Shown here in pieces: positions 55,337 through 63,310 of a stretch of 64,000 nt of DNA. Each line of letters starts with the position of its first letter. The stretch's first letter is position 1. The notes under the pieces are model-generated. The model had not been told where the DNA came from and did not search any database. It saw nothing but the letters and a program-made list of their open reading frames with translations. The stretch lies in assembly GCA_050943335.1 (NCBI GenBank), contig JBMNOZ010000005.1, positions 1 to 64,000 of the forward strand, in the 5' to 3' direction. The position numbers were made by a program, and so were the translations under genes. This stretch comes from JBMNOZ01 sp050943335. GTDB taxonomy: Bacteria; Bacillota; Desulfitobacteriia; Desulfitobacteriales; Syntrophobotulaceae.

Positions 55337-56503
55337 TTAGTTTGCCTCGTAAAGCGGGGATATAGCTCTCAAACGCTTAACAATCTTAGGTAGCTCCTGC
55401 AAAACAAAATCAATTTCTTCTTCTGTATTCTGGCGTCCCAAAGTAAAACGAAGTGAACCGTGAGCTGTTTCGTGATCAAGACCCATCGCCAATAAAACAT
55501 GGGAAGGATCAAGAGAACCTGAAGTACAAGCTGATCCGCTTGAGGCTGCGATACCAAGCATATCTAAGCTAAGGAGTAGGGACTCTCCCTCTACAAAACT
55601 GATACTAACATTGACATTATTGCATAAGCGTTTGTCTCCTTGGGGACCGTTGAGTTTTACATTCTCAATGGAATCCATTATCCCAGTAATCAGCTTGTCC
55701 CTAAGCCTGGTAAGTTTATTGCTTTCTTGTTCCATTCTTTGACCGGCTAATTCACACGCCAGGCCGAAACCAATAATGCCTGGTGCATTTTCAGTACCGG
55801 AACGTAATTTTCTCTCTTGGGATCCTCCGAAAATCAAGGGATTAATTCGCACTCCGTTTCGCACATAGAGCGCTCCCACTCCCTTTGGCCCATAGATTTT
55901 ATGACTGGAAATAGTCAATAAATCAATATTCATAGCAACTACATCAATGGGGACTTTGCCTAGAGATTGAACAGCATCCACGTGAAACAAAATATTTTTT
56001 TCACGCGCAATTTGACCTATTTCAGCAATGGGTTGTATAGAACCGACCTCATTGTTGGCGTGCATAATGCTGATGAGAATTGTCTCGGGACGAATTGCTT
56101 TTTTTACCTCCTCAACACTGACCAGTCCTTCCTCATCCACAGGTAAAATTGTTACTTCGTAGCCATTTTTGGCCAGGTGCTTAAAAGTGCTAAGAACCGC
56201 ATGGTGTTCGATAGAGGAAGTGATCAAGTGGTTGCCTTTATTCACCCTGGCTTTTGCTGCCCCCTGGATTGCTAAGTTATCGGCTTCCGTTCCTCCGCTG
56301 GTAAAAATAATCTCTCTGGCCTGAGCCCCAATCAAATCCGCTACCTGTTGCCGGGCTTTTTCTAATGCTTTTCTTACTTCGCGACCAAAAAGATGAACGC
56401 TAGACGGATTACCGTAAAATTCCGTATAATATTTAACCACCAATTCTGCTACTTCAGGATCGACGGGAGTTGTGGCCCCATGATCCAAATAAATCGGTTT
56501 CAT
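55337..56503 (-). CDS. iscS: Cysteine desulfurase
   Basis: PLP enzyme that takes sulfur from cysteine for Fe-S clusters and thio-tRNA. It starts IYLDHGATTPVDPEV; the PLP lysine is in TISSHKIYGPKGVGALYV (about residue 204), and the active Cys in ASSGSACTSGSLDPSHVL (about 327). The 388-aa length is typical. It lies between the Rrf2 regulator and iscU. mnmA, often the next gene in this cluster, is not here. Confidence 0.96.
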   Translation of the reverse strand: MKPIYLDHGATTPVDPEVAELVVKYYTEFYGNPSSVHLFGREVRKALEKARQQVADLIGAQAREIIFTSGGTEADNLAIQGAAKARVNKGNHLITSSIEHHAVLSTFKHLAKNGYEVTILPVDEEGLVSVEEVKKAIRPETILISIMHANNEVGSIQPIAEIGQIAREKNILFHVDAVQSLGKVPIDVVAMNIDLLTISSHKIYGPKGVGALYVRNGVRINPLIFGGSQERKLRSGTENAPGIIGFGLACELAGQRMEQESNKLTRLRDKLITGIMDSIENVKLNGPQGDKRLCNNVNVSISFVEGESLLLSLDMLGIAASSGSACTSGSLDPSHVLLAMGLDHETAHGSLRFTLGRQNTEEEIDFVLQELPKIVKRLRAISPLYEAN

Positions 56504-56531
56504 AAATAATCCTCCATTTCAGTGCGGAATG

Positions 56532-56993
56532 TTATTCTTTAACTACATCCTCATCAAAGATGTTCACCATTTCTTTGCCTTCTTTGTCCACAATCAAATC
56601 TGCCAAGGAGATAGAATCAACTACATCATTTATTGAATCCCGAACCCGAACCCAAACTTCGCGCGTCACGCAGAACTCCATCTTCTCACAGCAATCTACT
56701 CCCCCAGCCTCATTTGTACATTCAACCGGTGCAATAGGGCCTTCTAAAACCCTGATTACATCACCGATATTTATGTCCTCTGGTTCTTTGGCCAGAAGAT
56801 AACCTCCTTGAGCGCCCCTGACGCTTTTGACAAGCCCGGCTTTGCGCAGCTCGGGAATAAGTTGTTCCAAATAATGCTCAGACAGCTTTTGCCTCTCGGC
56901 AATGCTCTTGAGAGATACCGGTCCTTCGGTTGAACGTCGAGCCAGCTCAACCATTATTTGCACACCGTATCTACCTCTGGTGGAGAATTTCAA
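56532..56993 (-). CDS. Rrf2-family transcriptional regulator (IscR-like)
   Basis: Winged-helix regulator of iron-sulfur or cysteine metabolism. It begins MKFSTRGRYGVQIMVELARR, has the recognition helix around EHYLEQLIPELRKAGLVKSVRG, and carries Cys at 92, 101, 102 and 108, matching the 2Fe-2S ligand area of IscR (C92, C98, C104). So cluster binding is likely, unlike CymR, which lacks these. The start is TTG with AGAGGTG upstream (153 aa). It heads the iscS-iscU operon and has an operator-like site in its promoter. Confidence 0.92.
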   Translation of the reverse strand: MKFSTRGRYGVQIMVELARRSTEGPVSLKSIAERQKLSEHYLEQLIPELRKAGLVKSVRGAQGGYLLAKEPEDINIGDVIRVLEGPIAPVECTNEAGGVDCCEKMEFCVTREVWVRVRDSINDVVDSISLADLIVDKEGKEMVNIFDEDVVKE

Positions 56994-57035
56994 AGCTTAC
57001 ACCTCTCATCCCGCTGTAAGTTTTCAAAACCATTC

Positions 57036-57061
57036 ATATCCTACTAAATCAATCGGAATAT
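57036..57061. promoter_or_regulatory. Putative Rrf2/IscR-type operator
   Basis: The plus strand has a 26-bp imperfect palindrome: ATATCCTACT, six-base centre AAATCA, ATCGGAATAT. It resembles the IscR type-1 layout (ATA-x-YY-GACT...AGTC-RR-x-TAT). It lies across the -35/-10 region of the Rrf2 gene, a classic place for autorepression, and could also affect rarA divergently. Identification is by pattern only. Confidence 0.55.
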
Positions 57062-57066
57062 GTCAA
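57038..57066 (-). promoter_or_regulatory. Promoter of the Rrf2-iscS-iscU operon
   Basis: -35 TTGACA (perfect), 17-nt spacer, -10 TAGGAT on the minus strand, overlapping the palindrome at 57036-57061. Confidence 0.65.
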
Positions 57067-57075
57067 TATCTTTTT

Positions 57076-57104
57076 TTATAAAAAAATACTCCTTTTGTTA
57101 TAAT
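57076..57104 (+). promoter_or_regulatory. Probable promoter of rarA
   Basis: Perfect -10 TATAAT at 57099-57104, with a weak -35 (TTATAA) 17 nt upstream in an AT-rich tract. It diverges from the Rrf2 promoter. Confidence 0.45.
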
Positions 57105-57151
57105 AAGGTTATTAATAATTTTAAAAAGAGGATAAAGAAAGGAAAATAATT

Positions 57152-58459
57152 ATGGATCTCGGCTTGTTTTCCGCTGCTTATAAGTCCAATAAAACGGCCC
57201 CTTTAGCTGAAAGGATGCGCCCCCAAACGCTAAAGGACTTTATCGGCCAAAAGGATATTCTCGGTCCGGGCAAACTTCTCCGCCGAGCTATCGAAACTGA
57301 CAACATCTCTTCTCTTATCCTTTATGGACCTCCAGGAACTGGAAAAACATCTTTAGCTCAGGTGATTGCTAATCAAACCTCTTCTTTCTTCGTGCGCATT
57401 AACGCTGTTAGCACCGGTGTGAAAGAGCTCAGGGAAATCCTGGATAAAGCGATGGAAAGGCTTCATCTTTATTCCCAAAAAACCTTGGTCTTTTGTGATG
57501 AGGTCCATCGTTTTAACAAGAGCCAACAAGATGTTCTGCTACCAGCGATTGAACAGGGAATTATCACTTTTATTGGCGCCACAACGGAAAATCCCTATTT
57601 TGAAATAAATTCCGCCCTCTTGAGCCGCTCTACTATCTTCCGCCTAAATTTACTGAGCGAAGAAGAAATCCGCCTGGGACTGGAAAGAGCTTTGCAGGAT
57701 ACCGAACGGGGGCTGGGAAACTATAAGGTCCAGATCTCGGAAGATGCCTTTAAGCACTGGCTCGATCACGCCGCCGGAGATTTGCGCCGAGCCTTGAATG
57801 CTTTGGAATTGGCAGTCCTCACTACTCCCCCTAAAGAGGGAGTTCGAAAGATTGATTTAGAAATTGCAAAAGAATCTATCCAACAGACCTTCTTTCGCTA
57901 TGATAAAAACGGTGATAACCACTATGATATTATTTCCGCCTTGATCAAAAGTATGAGAGGTTCTGATCCCGATGCCGCTTTGTATTGGTTAGCTGTCTTA
58001 TTGGAAGCGGGAGAAGATCCCCGTTTTATTATGCGCCGGATTATTGTTCACGCCTCGGAAGATGTCGGTTTAGCAGACCCCCTAGTTATGCTTCAAGCTC
58101 ACGCCGCTGCCAACGCCTTGGAGTGGGTGGGGATGCCGGAAGCCCGCATCCCTATGACCCAAGCGGTTTTAGCTATTGCTACCGCTCCAAAAAGCAATTC
58201 TGTTGTAAAAGCAATTGACAGCGCCATAAACCAAGTCCGCAAAAATAAGGTCGGTTCCGTCCCGCCTCATCTTCGAGATGCCCATTATCCGGGTGCCAAA
58301 AACCTTGGACATGGAACAGAATATTTAAATCCCCATTCCTATCCCCAAGGTTGGGTAGAACAGGATTATCTACCTCCGGAAGCTAAGGGTCTACGTTTCT
58401 TCGAACCTAGCGGGAAAGGAACAGACAGGAATCGAGGAAAACCTGAAAACCATAGCTAA
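57152..58459 (+). CDS. rarA: Replication-associated recombination protein A (RarA/MgsA)
   Basis: AAA+ clamp-loader-like ATPase acting at stalled replication forks. Walker A is [14 protein letters not shown] (about residues 58-71), Walker B is [10 protein letters not shown], sensor 1 is [15 protein letters not shown]. The C-terminal tetramerisation region holds [21 protein letters not shown] and [21 protein letters not shown]. The 435-aa length is standard. It diverges from the isc operon, as yrvN and cymR do in Bacillus. The Shine-Dalgarno is AAAGGA. Confidence 0.96.
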   Translation: MDLGLFSAAYKSNKTAPLAERMRPQTLKDFIGQKDILGPGKLLRRAIETDNISSLILYGPPGTGKTSLAQVIANQTSSFFVRINAVSTGVKELREILDKAMERLHLYSQKTLVFCDEVHRFNKSQQDVLLPAIEQGIITFIGATTENPYFEINSALLSRSTIFRLNLLSEEEIRLGLERALQDTERGLGNYKVQISEDAFKHWLDHAAGDLRRALNALELAVLTTPPKEGVRKIDLEIAKESIQQTFFRYDKNGDNHYDIISALIKSMRGSDPDAALYWLAVLLEAGEDPRFIMRRIIVHASEDVGLADPLVMLQAHAAANALEWVGMPEARIPMTQAVLAIATAPKSNSVVKAIDSAINQVRKNKVGSVPPHLRDAHYPGAKNLGHGTEYLNPHSYPQGWVEQDYLPPEAKGLRFFEPSGKGTDRNRGKPENHS

Positions 58460-58492
58460 ATCTTTAACTATGGCTGAATACTTGCAAAATTA

Positions 58493-58517
58493 AAGGAACA
58501 ACTTATTGTTCCTTTTT
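58493..58517. terminator. Bidirectional terminator between rarA and the DUF2103 gene
   Basis: AAGGAACA and TGTTCCTT form an 8-bp stem, flanked by TTTT on the plus strand and TTTAATTTT on the minus strand. It spans the last codons of the DUF2103 gene. A second small hairpin (CCATAG...CTATGG) lies just after rarA. Confidence 0.75.
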
Positions 58518-59087
58518 TACATATTTTTTTAGAGCTTTGACTACCGCAGGATTTAGAGCTTCTTCGAGCTTTGGTTTATCTAAATCCGCCATGCTAGCCA
58601 AACTGTCCACTAGGGAATCCCTTAAGCCCTGGTTAATTTCTACTAGTTGATAATCTTCCTTTATCCCTGTTAAAAGTTTATTTCTTTGACCCAAAAGGTT
58701 TGAGGGAGTTTTATTTTTAGAAGAAACTTGTTTTTTAGGTTTTGGGGTTTTATCTTTCTTGGGCTTAACCTCCGAATCAAGATTATCGACGGCCGCCTGC
58801 ATTAATGCCAATTCTTCCATCAGCTTCTTAACTTCATCCCGCACCGCTTGAGGATTCTTTGTGACTACAAAAACCTCCTGAATGGAGCCCCTATTCTTTA
58901 AAAACAACTTACAACCGGTCGAAGTTTCGTATTTATAAAAAATTCCCCGTTCCTTGGAGTTGGTAACATCAATAACCCCCGGAATAATATCTCTTACTTC
59001 CCGATTCTTACTCAGACTCTCTAGCCAATCCAAACCACCCTCAATTATACTGTGTTCTCTTTTAATTTTTCTATGCCGATATTTCAT
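58503..59087 (-). CDS. DUF2103-like protein with Lys-rich linker and C-terminal extension
   Basis: The first 80 residues (KYRHRKIKREHSIIEGGLDWLESL, IIPGVIDVTN, TGCKLFLKNRG, EVFVVT) look like the DUF2103 family of predicted metal-binding proteins. After a helix (about 80-100) comes a Lys/Pro-rich, low-complexity linker (VKPKKDKTPKPKKQVSSKN, about 107-125), then a helical C-terminal domain of about 65 residues. The function is unknown. It lies between rarA and a phosphoesterase gene, both on opposite or same strand respectively. The 194-aa length exceeds the core family. Confidence 0.6.
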   Translation of the reverse strand: MKYRHRKIKREHSIIEGGLDWLESLSKNREVRDIIPGVIDVTNSKERGIFYKYETSTGCKLFLKNRGSIQEVFVVTKNPQAVRDEVKKLMEELALMQAAVDNLDSEVKPKKDKTPKPKKQVSSKNKTPSNLLGQRNKLLTGIKEDYQLVEINQGLRDSLVDSLASMADLDKPKLEEALNPAVVKALKKYVKKEQ

Positions 59088-59127
59088 TGGTTCTTTACCT
59101 TCAATTTCTTCTTATAATACACTGCTT

Positions 59128-59622
59128 TTACGGAAAATACACATGCCTGATGTCAAAAGAATCAGCCTGAATTGTTAAAATTCCTAGAGAATGATACTTT
59201 TGACCCCTTTTAACAGTCGGCGAGCCAGGATTAAACAATAAAAGCCCGTTGACTGTTTTTTTAATAGGAATATGGCTGTGCCCGAAAATAATTAGATCTA
59301 AATCATGATCCCGAAATGTATTGTAAGCCCTCTCCAGCGCATTTTTCCCTTTCCCCTGATCACCGTGCACCAACCCGACCTTTAGACCCCCAATTTTATG
59401 AATTTTCTTTTCCGGCAAACCCGGGATTAAAAAATCCCCATTGCCTCGAACAGCGACAACCGGGGCAATTAGCTCCAGGTCTTCCAGCAATGTCTTGGAA
59501 CCAATATCCCCAGCATGCATAATAAGATCCGCATCCGCAATATTTTCCCACACTATTGAGGGCAAAAACCGACCTTTGCGAACATGGGTGTCAGAAAGAA
59601 TTCCGACTTTTATTAAGCCCAC
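59128..59622 (-). CDS. YfcE/MJ0936-type metallophosphoesterase
   Basis: Small calcineurin-like phosphodiesterase. Metal-binding motifs in order: GILSDTHV (D-x-H), MHAGDIGS (GD), VRGNGDF (GN-x-D), LVHGDQG and IFGHSHIP. The 164-aa length matches the single-domain YfcE group, which hydrolyses phosphodiesters in vitro; physiological substrate is unknown. The start is GTG with TGGAG upstream. It is probably transcribed with the following DUF2103 gene (40-nt gap). Confidence 0.9.
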   Translation of the reverse strand: MGLIKVGILSDTHVRKGRFLPSIVWENIADADLIMHAGDIGSKTLLEDLELIAPVVAVRGNGDFLIPGLPEKKIHKIGGLKVGLVHGDQGKGKNALERAYNTFRDHDLDLIIFGHSHIPIKKTVNGLLLFNPGSPTVKRGQKYHSLGILTIQADSFDIRHVYFP

Positions 59623-59820
59623 CGAACTCCACCTACAATAACTGTACTAATTTTATAGTAATGGTTCTAATAAAAAAAGGCAATATAACTTAAACAATGC
59701 CCCTTCTGCCACTGCGTACTTAAAAATGCCTATCAACTAATTAAACTTTTTGCCAACCCTACTTACTACGTTACATAAATTTTCTCTATACCGCTCATAA
59801 TTATTGTATTGAAATAATTA

Positions 59821-59843
59821 GACAGGGTTAGGTTTTCCCTGTC
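59821..59843 (-). terminator. Probable terminator of the 121-aa unknown gene
   Basis: GACAGGG and CCCTGTC form a 7-bp stem with a 9-nt loop, followed on the minus strand by TAATTATTTC. The rest of the 59642-59820 gap is AT-rich, with a weak hairpin GGCA/TGCC and T7 at about 59671-59703; I see no gene there. Confidence 0.6.
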
Positions 59844-59851
59844 TGTATGTT

Positions 59852-60217
59852 TTACCGGTATTGGCTTTGGTATTTTATTGTCTTTCGGATTTCGTTGGCC
59901 ACCCGCCAAGTTTCTTGAAGCTCTGGGGTTAAAAGTTCAATCTTCCCGCTAATTCTATCGACTAAAATATCAGGGGAAGCATCGGGATCTTTTTCTTTAT
60001 TGCCATGTCTTATATCAATAGCAATTTTTTTATCATCATAAACGGGAGGTACAAAATAATTCAAGACCTCTTCGGTAGCTTCTATTAATTCCTTAACCTG
60101 ATCACTAGGATATCCTTCTCGCAAAAGGATCTCCTTGACTTGATTCAAAGAGTGATCCAAAGTCAAAAGCATTTGAGCTCTGCGAACCAGTTCCGTATCA
60201 AAGTCCAATTCTTCCAC
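59852..60217 (-). CDS. Unidentified 121-aa protein
   Basis: Not recognised. It is a soluble, mostly helical, charged protein: an N-terminal helical region (about residues 1-50, ELVRRAQMLLTLDHSLNQVK), a middle strand pair around NYFVPPVYDDKKIAIDIRHG, and a C-terminal helix (LTPELQETWRVANEIRKTI). No signal peptide, membrane helix or cysteine pairs. GTG 60217 is the longest start; a TTG at 60208 has a better Shine-Dalgarno (AGGTGG). It stands alone between two intergenic regions and has its own terminator, so it is probably a real gene. Confidence 0.6.
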   Translation of the reverse strand: MEELDFDTELVRRAQMLLTLDHSLNQVKEILLREGYPSDQVKELIEATEEVLNYFVPPVYDDKKIAIDIRHGNKEKDPDASPDILVDRISGKIELLTPELQETWRVANEIRKTIKYQSQYR

Positions 60218-60339
60218 CTCTTTTCTTAAAATCTAATAACAGCATTACCTAAAAAAATGAACAAATACTATAATAATTTTTACTCACTTGGTGTTCTTGC
60301 CCATAATATATTCAAGTTTTTCTAGGAGGTTAAGATATT

Positions 60340-60783
60340 ATGCTCAAGTATTTACCCATCCCGGCGGTAATTGCGGCTATTTCCGGTCTTACCATGGCTT
60401 TACAAGGAACTTTGAATTCCCAGCTTTCCCAAAAAACAACTTTGCTTACTTCAACTTTAATAGTTCATATTATAGGCACTTTCATAGCTTTCATAGCCAT
60501 TATCGCCTGGAAAGTACCTCTTCTAGGGCAAAAATGGGCCCAAATTCCCTGGTATTTATATCTGGGCGGGTTATTAAGTGTGCTCATTGTAGCCTTAGTT
60601 GCTTTTTCTATCTCTAAAATTGGGGTCTGTAACGCAACCACCGCCATTATTATCGGCCAGGTTGGAACGGCTGTGCTTATCGATCATTTCGGTTTGTTTG
60701 GGGTCCAGAAAATACCCTGGAATCCATGGCAACTGCTGGGGCTAATTCTTTTTGCAGCCGGGGCCAAAATGCTTTTTCGATAA
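60340..60783 (+). CDS. DMT superfamily protein, YdcZ/DUF606 family
   Basis: Membrane protein of about five helices with the family start AISGLTMALQGTLNSQLS (residues 13-30) and ISKIGVCNATTAIIIGQVGTAVLIDHFG. The 147-aa length is that of a single DUF606 unit; some relatives work as paired or fused copies. Transport substrate is unknown. The ATG has AGGAGG upstream. It faces an unrelated gene on the other strand, 17 nt beyond its stop. Confidence 0.85.
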   Translation: MLKYLPIPAVIAAISGLTMALQGTLNSQLSQKTTLLTSTLIVHIIGTFIAFIAIIAWKVPLLGQKWAQIPWYLYLGGLLSVLIVALVAFSISKIGVCNATTAIIIGQVGTAVLIDHFGLFGVQKIPWNPWQLLGLILFAAGAKMLFR

Positions 60784-60800
60784 AATATTTCCAAAAACTA

Positions 60801-61301
60801 TCAAATACCCCCAGAGCGAGTTTTAATTTTATTAATATTTGTAACTATACCGTAAACTTCCTCACTCACCACATACTTTCTAATTCTTCCATCGGCGGCC
60901 AAAAGTAAGGTTCTTTTCACCTCTGCTTTACGGTCGAGATCAATCAGTTTAAGAATAAATGAATAACTGTCTGGGTTTAAAGACAGTTGTACAAATTCAT
61001 TTTCAACTACAAAAATAGCCCAATAACCGTCCGAAATCTCACTATCCCCCGTATATAATGATTGATAAACATTCGGAAGTTGATAGGGATCGGGTAATTC
61101 AGACTCCTCCGGCGATAAAGTAACCTCCCCAAGTTCAGTATTCTGGGTAGCTGCCGGCACAGCAAGGTGATTATAAACATTATGAAAAAAGTCAGGGAAA
61201 AGCAAATAACCCACTACTCCGATAATGAATATCCATAGCGCCAAGGAGCGTAAATCATTCCAAAAATCATTTTTAGGAGGGCGTCCCCAACCATTACTCA
61301 T
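60801..61301 (-). CDS. Unidentified membrane-anchored protein
   Basis: No family recognised. A short basic N-terminus (WGRPPKNDFWNDLR) is followed by one membrane helix (about residues 19-37), a Pro/Glu-rich linker, and an extracytoplasmic beta-rich domain (about 75-166: GYWAIFVVENEFVQLSLNPD, KLIDLDRKAEVKRTLLLAAD). I chose ATG 61301 because AAGGGGTGG lies just upstream (166 aa); the longer frame to 61487 would run into the uvrC start region. It diverges from uvrC. Confidence 0.65.
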   Translation of the reverse strand: MSNGWGRPPKNDFWNDLRSLALWIFIIGVVGYLLFPDFFHNVYNHLAVPAATQNTELGEVTLSPEESELPDPYQLPNVYQSLYTGDSEISDGYWAIFVVENEFVQLSLNPDSYSFILKLIDLDRKAEVKRTLLLAADGRIRKYVVSEEVYGIVTNINKIKTRSGGI

Positions 61302-61313
61302 AATAACCACCCC

Positions 61314-61343
61314 TTGAAAATATACGCCTGCTTCTCCTAGATT
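61314..61343 (+). promoter_or_regulatory. Possible promoter of uvrC
   Basis: -35 TTGAAA, 18-nt spacer, -10 TAGATT, about 60 nt before the uvrC start. A 12-bp perfect palindrome lies just downstream. Confidence 0.4.
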
Positions 61344-61364
61344 ATGATGAACTGGTTGCATCTT

Positions 61365-61376
61365 GGGAATATTCCC
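61365..61376. repeat. Perfect palindrome GGGAATATTCCC upstream of uvrC
   Basis: A 12-bp perfect palindrome in the uvrC leader region, about 20 nt downstream of the predicted start of transcription. It does not match the Gram-positive LexA box (GAAC-N4-GTTC). A regulator site is possible. Confidence 0.5.
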
Positions 61377-61404
61377 TCTAGAATTTAAAGTGAGGTGATT
61401 TCCC

Positions 61405-63180
61405 TTGGATAAGCTTAAAGCAAAGCTTAACTTGCTACCCTCCAATCCTGGAGTATATCTAATGAAAAATGCAGTCGGAAAAATCATTTATGTAGGTAAA
61501 GCCAAAGTTTTAAAAAACAGGGTGCGCTCTTATTTCACCGGTTCTCATGACCAAAAAACTCAAAAACTCGTCAGTGAAATAGCTGATTTTGAATATATAA
61601 TTACCTCTTCCGAAGTCGAAGCTCTTTTGTTAGAATGCAATCTAATTAAAAAGCACAATCCCCGGTATAACATTATGCTAAGGGATGACAAATCTTACCC
61701 TTATATCCTTATTACTTCTGAAGAACATCCTCGAATCATAGTCACCCGTCAGGTAACAAAAAAAGCGGGCAAATATTTCGGCCCTTATCCTAATGCTACC
61801 GCTGCCAAAGAGACAGCCCGTCTTTTGAACCGCTTTCTCCCCTTTCGCAAATGTAAACATATCCCCAATAAACCCTGCTTATATTATCATCTGGAACAAT
61901 GCCTAGGTCCCTGTATTAAAGAGGTTAACCCGGATCTGTATAAGGATTTTATAGAGAAAGCCAATATGTTTTTGCGCGGCAACCAGAAAGACATTATAAA
62001 TTGGTTAGAAGAAAAAATGACCCAGGCCGCCGAAAACTTACAGTTTGAAGCGGCAAAAGAATACCGCGATTTGATCACCGACTTAGAAAAAATTGTAGAG
62101 AAACAAAACATTACTTTGAATGATTATAAAAACAGGGATATTATCGCTTATGTGGCCAATGAAGAATTGATTAGCATCCAGGTTTTTTGTTTTCGCCAAG
62201 GAAAACTTGTAACCAGGGACAGTTTTATTCTTCCCTACTTTTTTGACGCAGAAGAAGCTTTTATCTCTTTTTTAGTGCAATACTATACCAATAATTCTAT
62301 TATCCCTGAAGAAATTTGTATTCCGGAACTTTCTTCAGAATCGGTCCTTAGTATTTTCCCCTTAACCAATCCGAAAAAAGGGAAAAATAAAGAACTCTTA
62401 GATCTTGCCCTTACCAATGCCCGGATAGCTTTAGAAGAAAAAATGGAGTTGAAAAAAGGAAAAACAGAAGAGGATAAGGAGACCCTTGCAACCCTTGCCT
62501 CTCTTTTAGATATTCCAAAAATTGAAGTTATCGAGGCCTTTGATATTTCCAGTTTAGCGGGAACAAATGTGGTAGGCGGAATGATTCAATTTCGAAACTC
62601 TAAACCCTGTCGTTCTAATTATCGCAAATTCAACATCGTGCTTCAGGAAGATGGTAATAAAGATGATACCGCCTATATCAATCAAATTATTTATCGCCGA
62701 TACTCCCGCTTGAAGAAAGAGAATGCTCCTTTACCGGATCTGATTCTAGTAGACGGGGGAAAAGGTCAAATCAAAGCTGCTCTAGAGGCCTTAAAAGATT
62801 TAGAAATCGAAATTCCGGTCGCGGGAATGGTTAAGAACGAGCGCCACGAAACAAGTTCTTTATTAAATCAGACGGGTCAAGAGATTTTACTAGAAACTAA
62901 ATCAAAAGTATTTCGTTTAATACAGCAAATCCAAGAAGAAGTTCACCGCTTTGCTATTACCTTTCATAGACAACAGCGGGCCAAAAGCATGACCCTATCC
63001 GAGTTAGACAATATCCCGGGAGTAGGCCCCAAACGCAAGTTCCTTCTTTTTAGAAGTTTCGGCTCCATCGAAGCAATAAAAAAGGCCACTAGTGAAGAAT
63101 TAAAAGCCGCTGGTCTGCCGGGCAACGTGGCTCAAAAGGTGCAGGAATATTTTTCCCAAATAGAGAGCCCTAACCTTTAA
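61405..63180 (+). CDS. uvrC: Excinuclease ABC subunit C
   Basis: Makes both cuts around DNA damage in nucleotide excision repair. The GIY-YIG domain lies at residues 12-90 (NPGVYLMKNAVGKIIYVGKA). A Cys cluster C-x4-C-x7-C, then C (CKHIPNKPC, CLGPC), is near 150-170. The UVR domain is around 200-235. The RNase H-like nuclease follows (EAFDISSLAGTNVVGGMIQF, LILVDGGKGQIKAAL), with a terminal helix-hairpin-helix (IPGVGPKRKFLLFRSFGS). The start is TTG with GTGAGGTG 7 nt upstream. The 591-aa length is typical. uvrA and uvrB are not in the window. Confidence 0.97.
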   Translation: MDKLKAKLNLLPSNPGVYLMKNAVGKIIYVGKAKVLKNRVRSYFTGSHDQKTQKLVSEIADFEYIITSSEVEALLLECNLIKKHNPRYNIMLRDDKSYPYILITSEEHPRIIVTRQVTKKAGKYFGPYPNATAAKETARLLNRFLPFRKCKHIPNKPCLYYHLEQCLGPCIKEVNPDLYKDFIEKANMFLRGNQKDIINWLEEKMTQAAENLQFEAAKEYRDLITDLEKIVEKQNITLNDYKNRDIIAYVANEELISIQVFCFRQGKLVTRDSFILPYFFDAEEAFISFLVQYYTNNSIIPEEICIPELSSESVLSIFPLTNPKKGKNKELLDLALTNARIALEEKMELKKGKTEEDKETLATLASLLDIPKIEVIEAFDISSLAGTNVVGGMIQFRNSKPCRSNYRKFNIVLQEDGNKDDTAYINQIIYRRYSRLKKENAPLPDLILVDGGKGQIKAALEALKDLEIEIPVAGMVKNERHETSSLLNQTGQEILLETKSKVFRLIQQIQEEVHRFAITFHRQQRAKSMTLSELDNIPGVGPKRKFLLFRSFGSIEAIKKATSEELKAAGLPGNVAQKVQEYFSQIESPNL

Positions 63181-63202
63181 CAGGCCTTTTATTTCAACTC
63201 CA

Positions 63203-63230
63203 TTGACAAAACAATAAATTATGTATTATC
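63203..63230 (+). promoter_or_regulatory. Possible promoter of the M23 peptidase gene
   Basis: A perfect -35 TTGACA is followed, 15-16 nt later, by TATTAT/ATTATC preceded by TG. Spacing is short, so confidence is moderate. It lies just after uvrC. Confidence 0.4.
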
Positions 63231-63310
63231 CTACAAGGAGAACTGAAGAAAAATTTTAAATGAAAAACATATTTGTTTTTCTGTTTTTTTGGTTCTTCAG
63301 GAGTGATAAT

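Noticed and set aside
59671..59703. Weak hairpin (GGCA/TGCC) with T7 upstream of the phosphodiesterase gene
   Set aside because: A four-bp stem is too weak to call a terminator or attenuator.
61365..61376. LexA (SOS) box upstream of uvrC
   Set aside because: GGGAATATTCCC does not match GAAC-N4-GTTC; no such box was seen near ruvC, polA, rarA or uvrC either.
63260..63310. ATG start 17 codons upstream of the M23 gene start
   Set aside because: The nearest Shine-Dalgarno (AAGGAG) is about 20 nt away and the added residues are untypical; the TTG with AGGAG is better.
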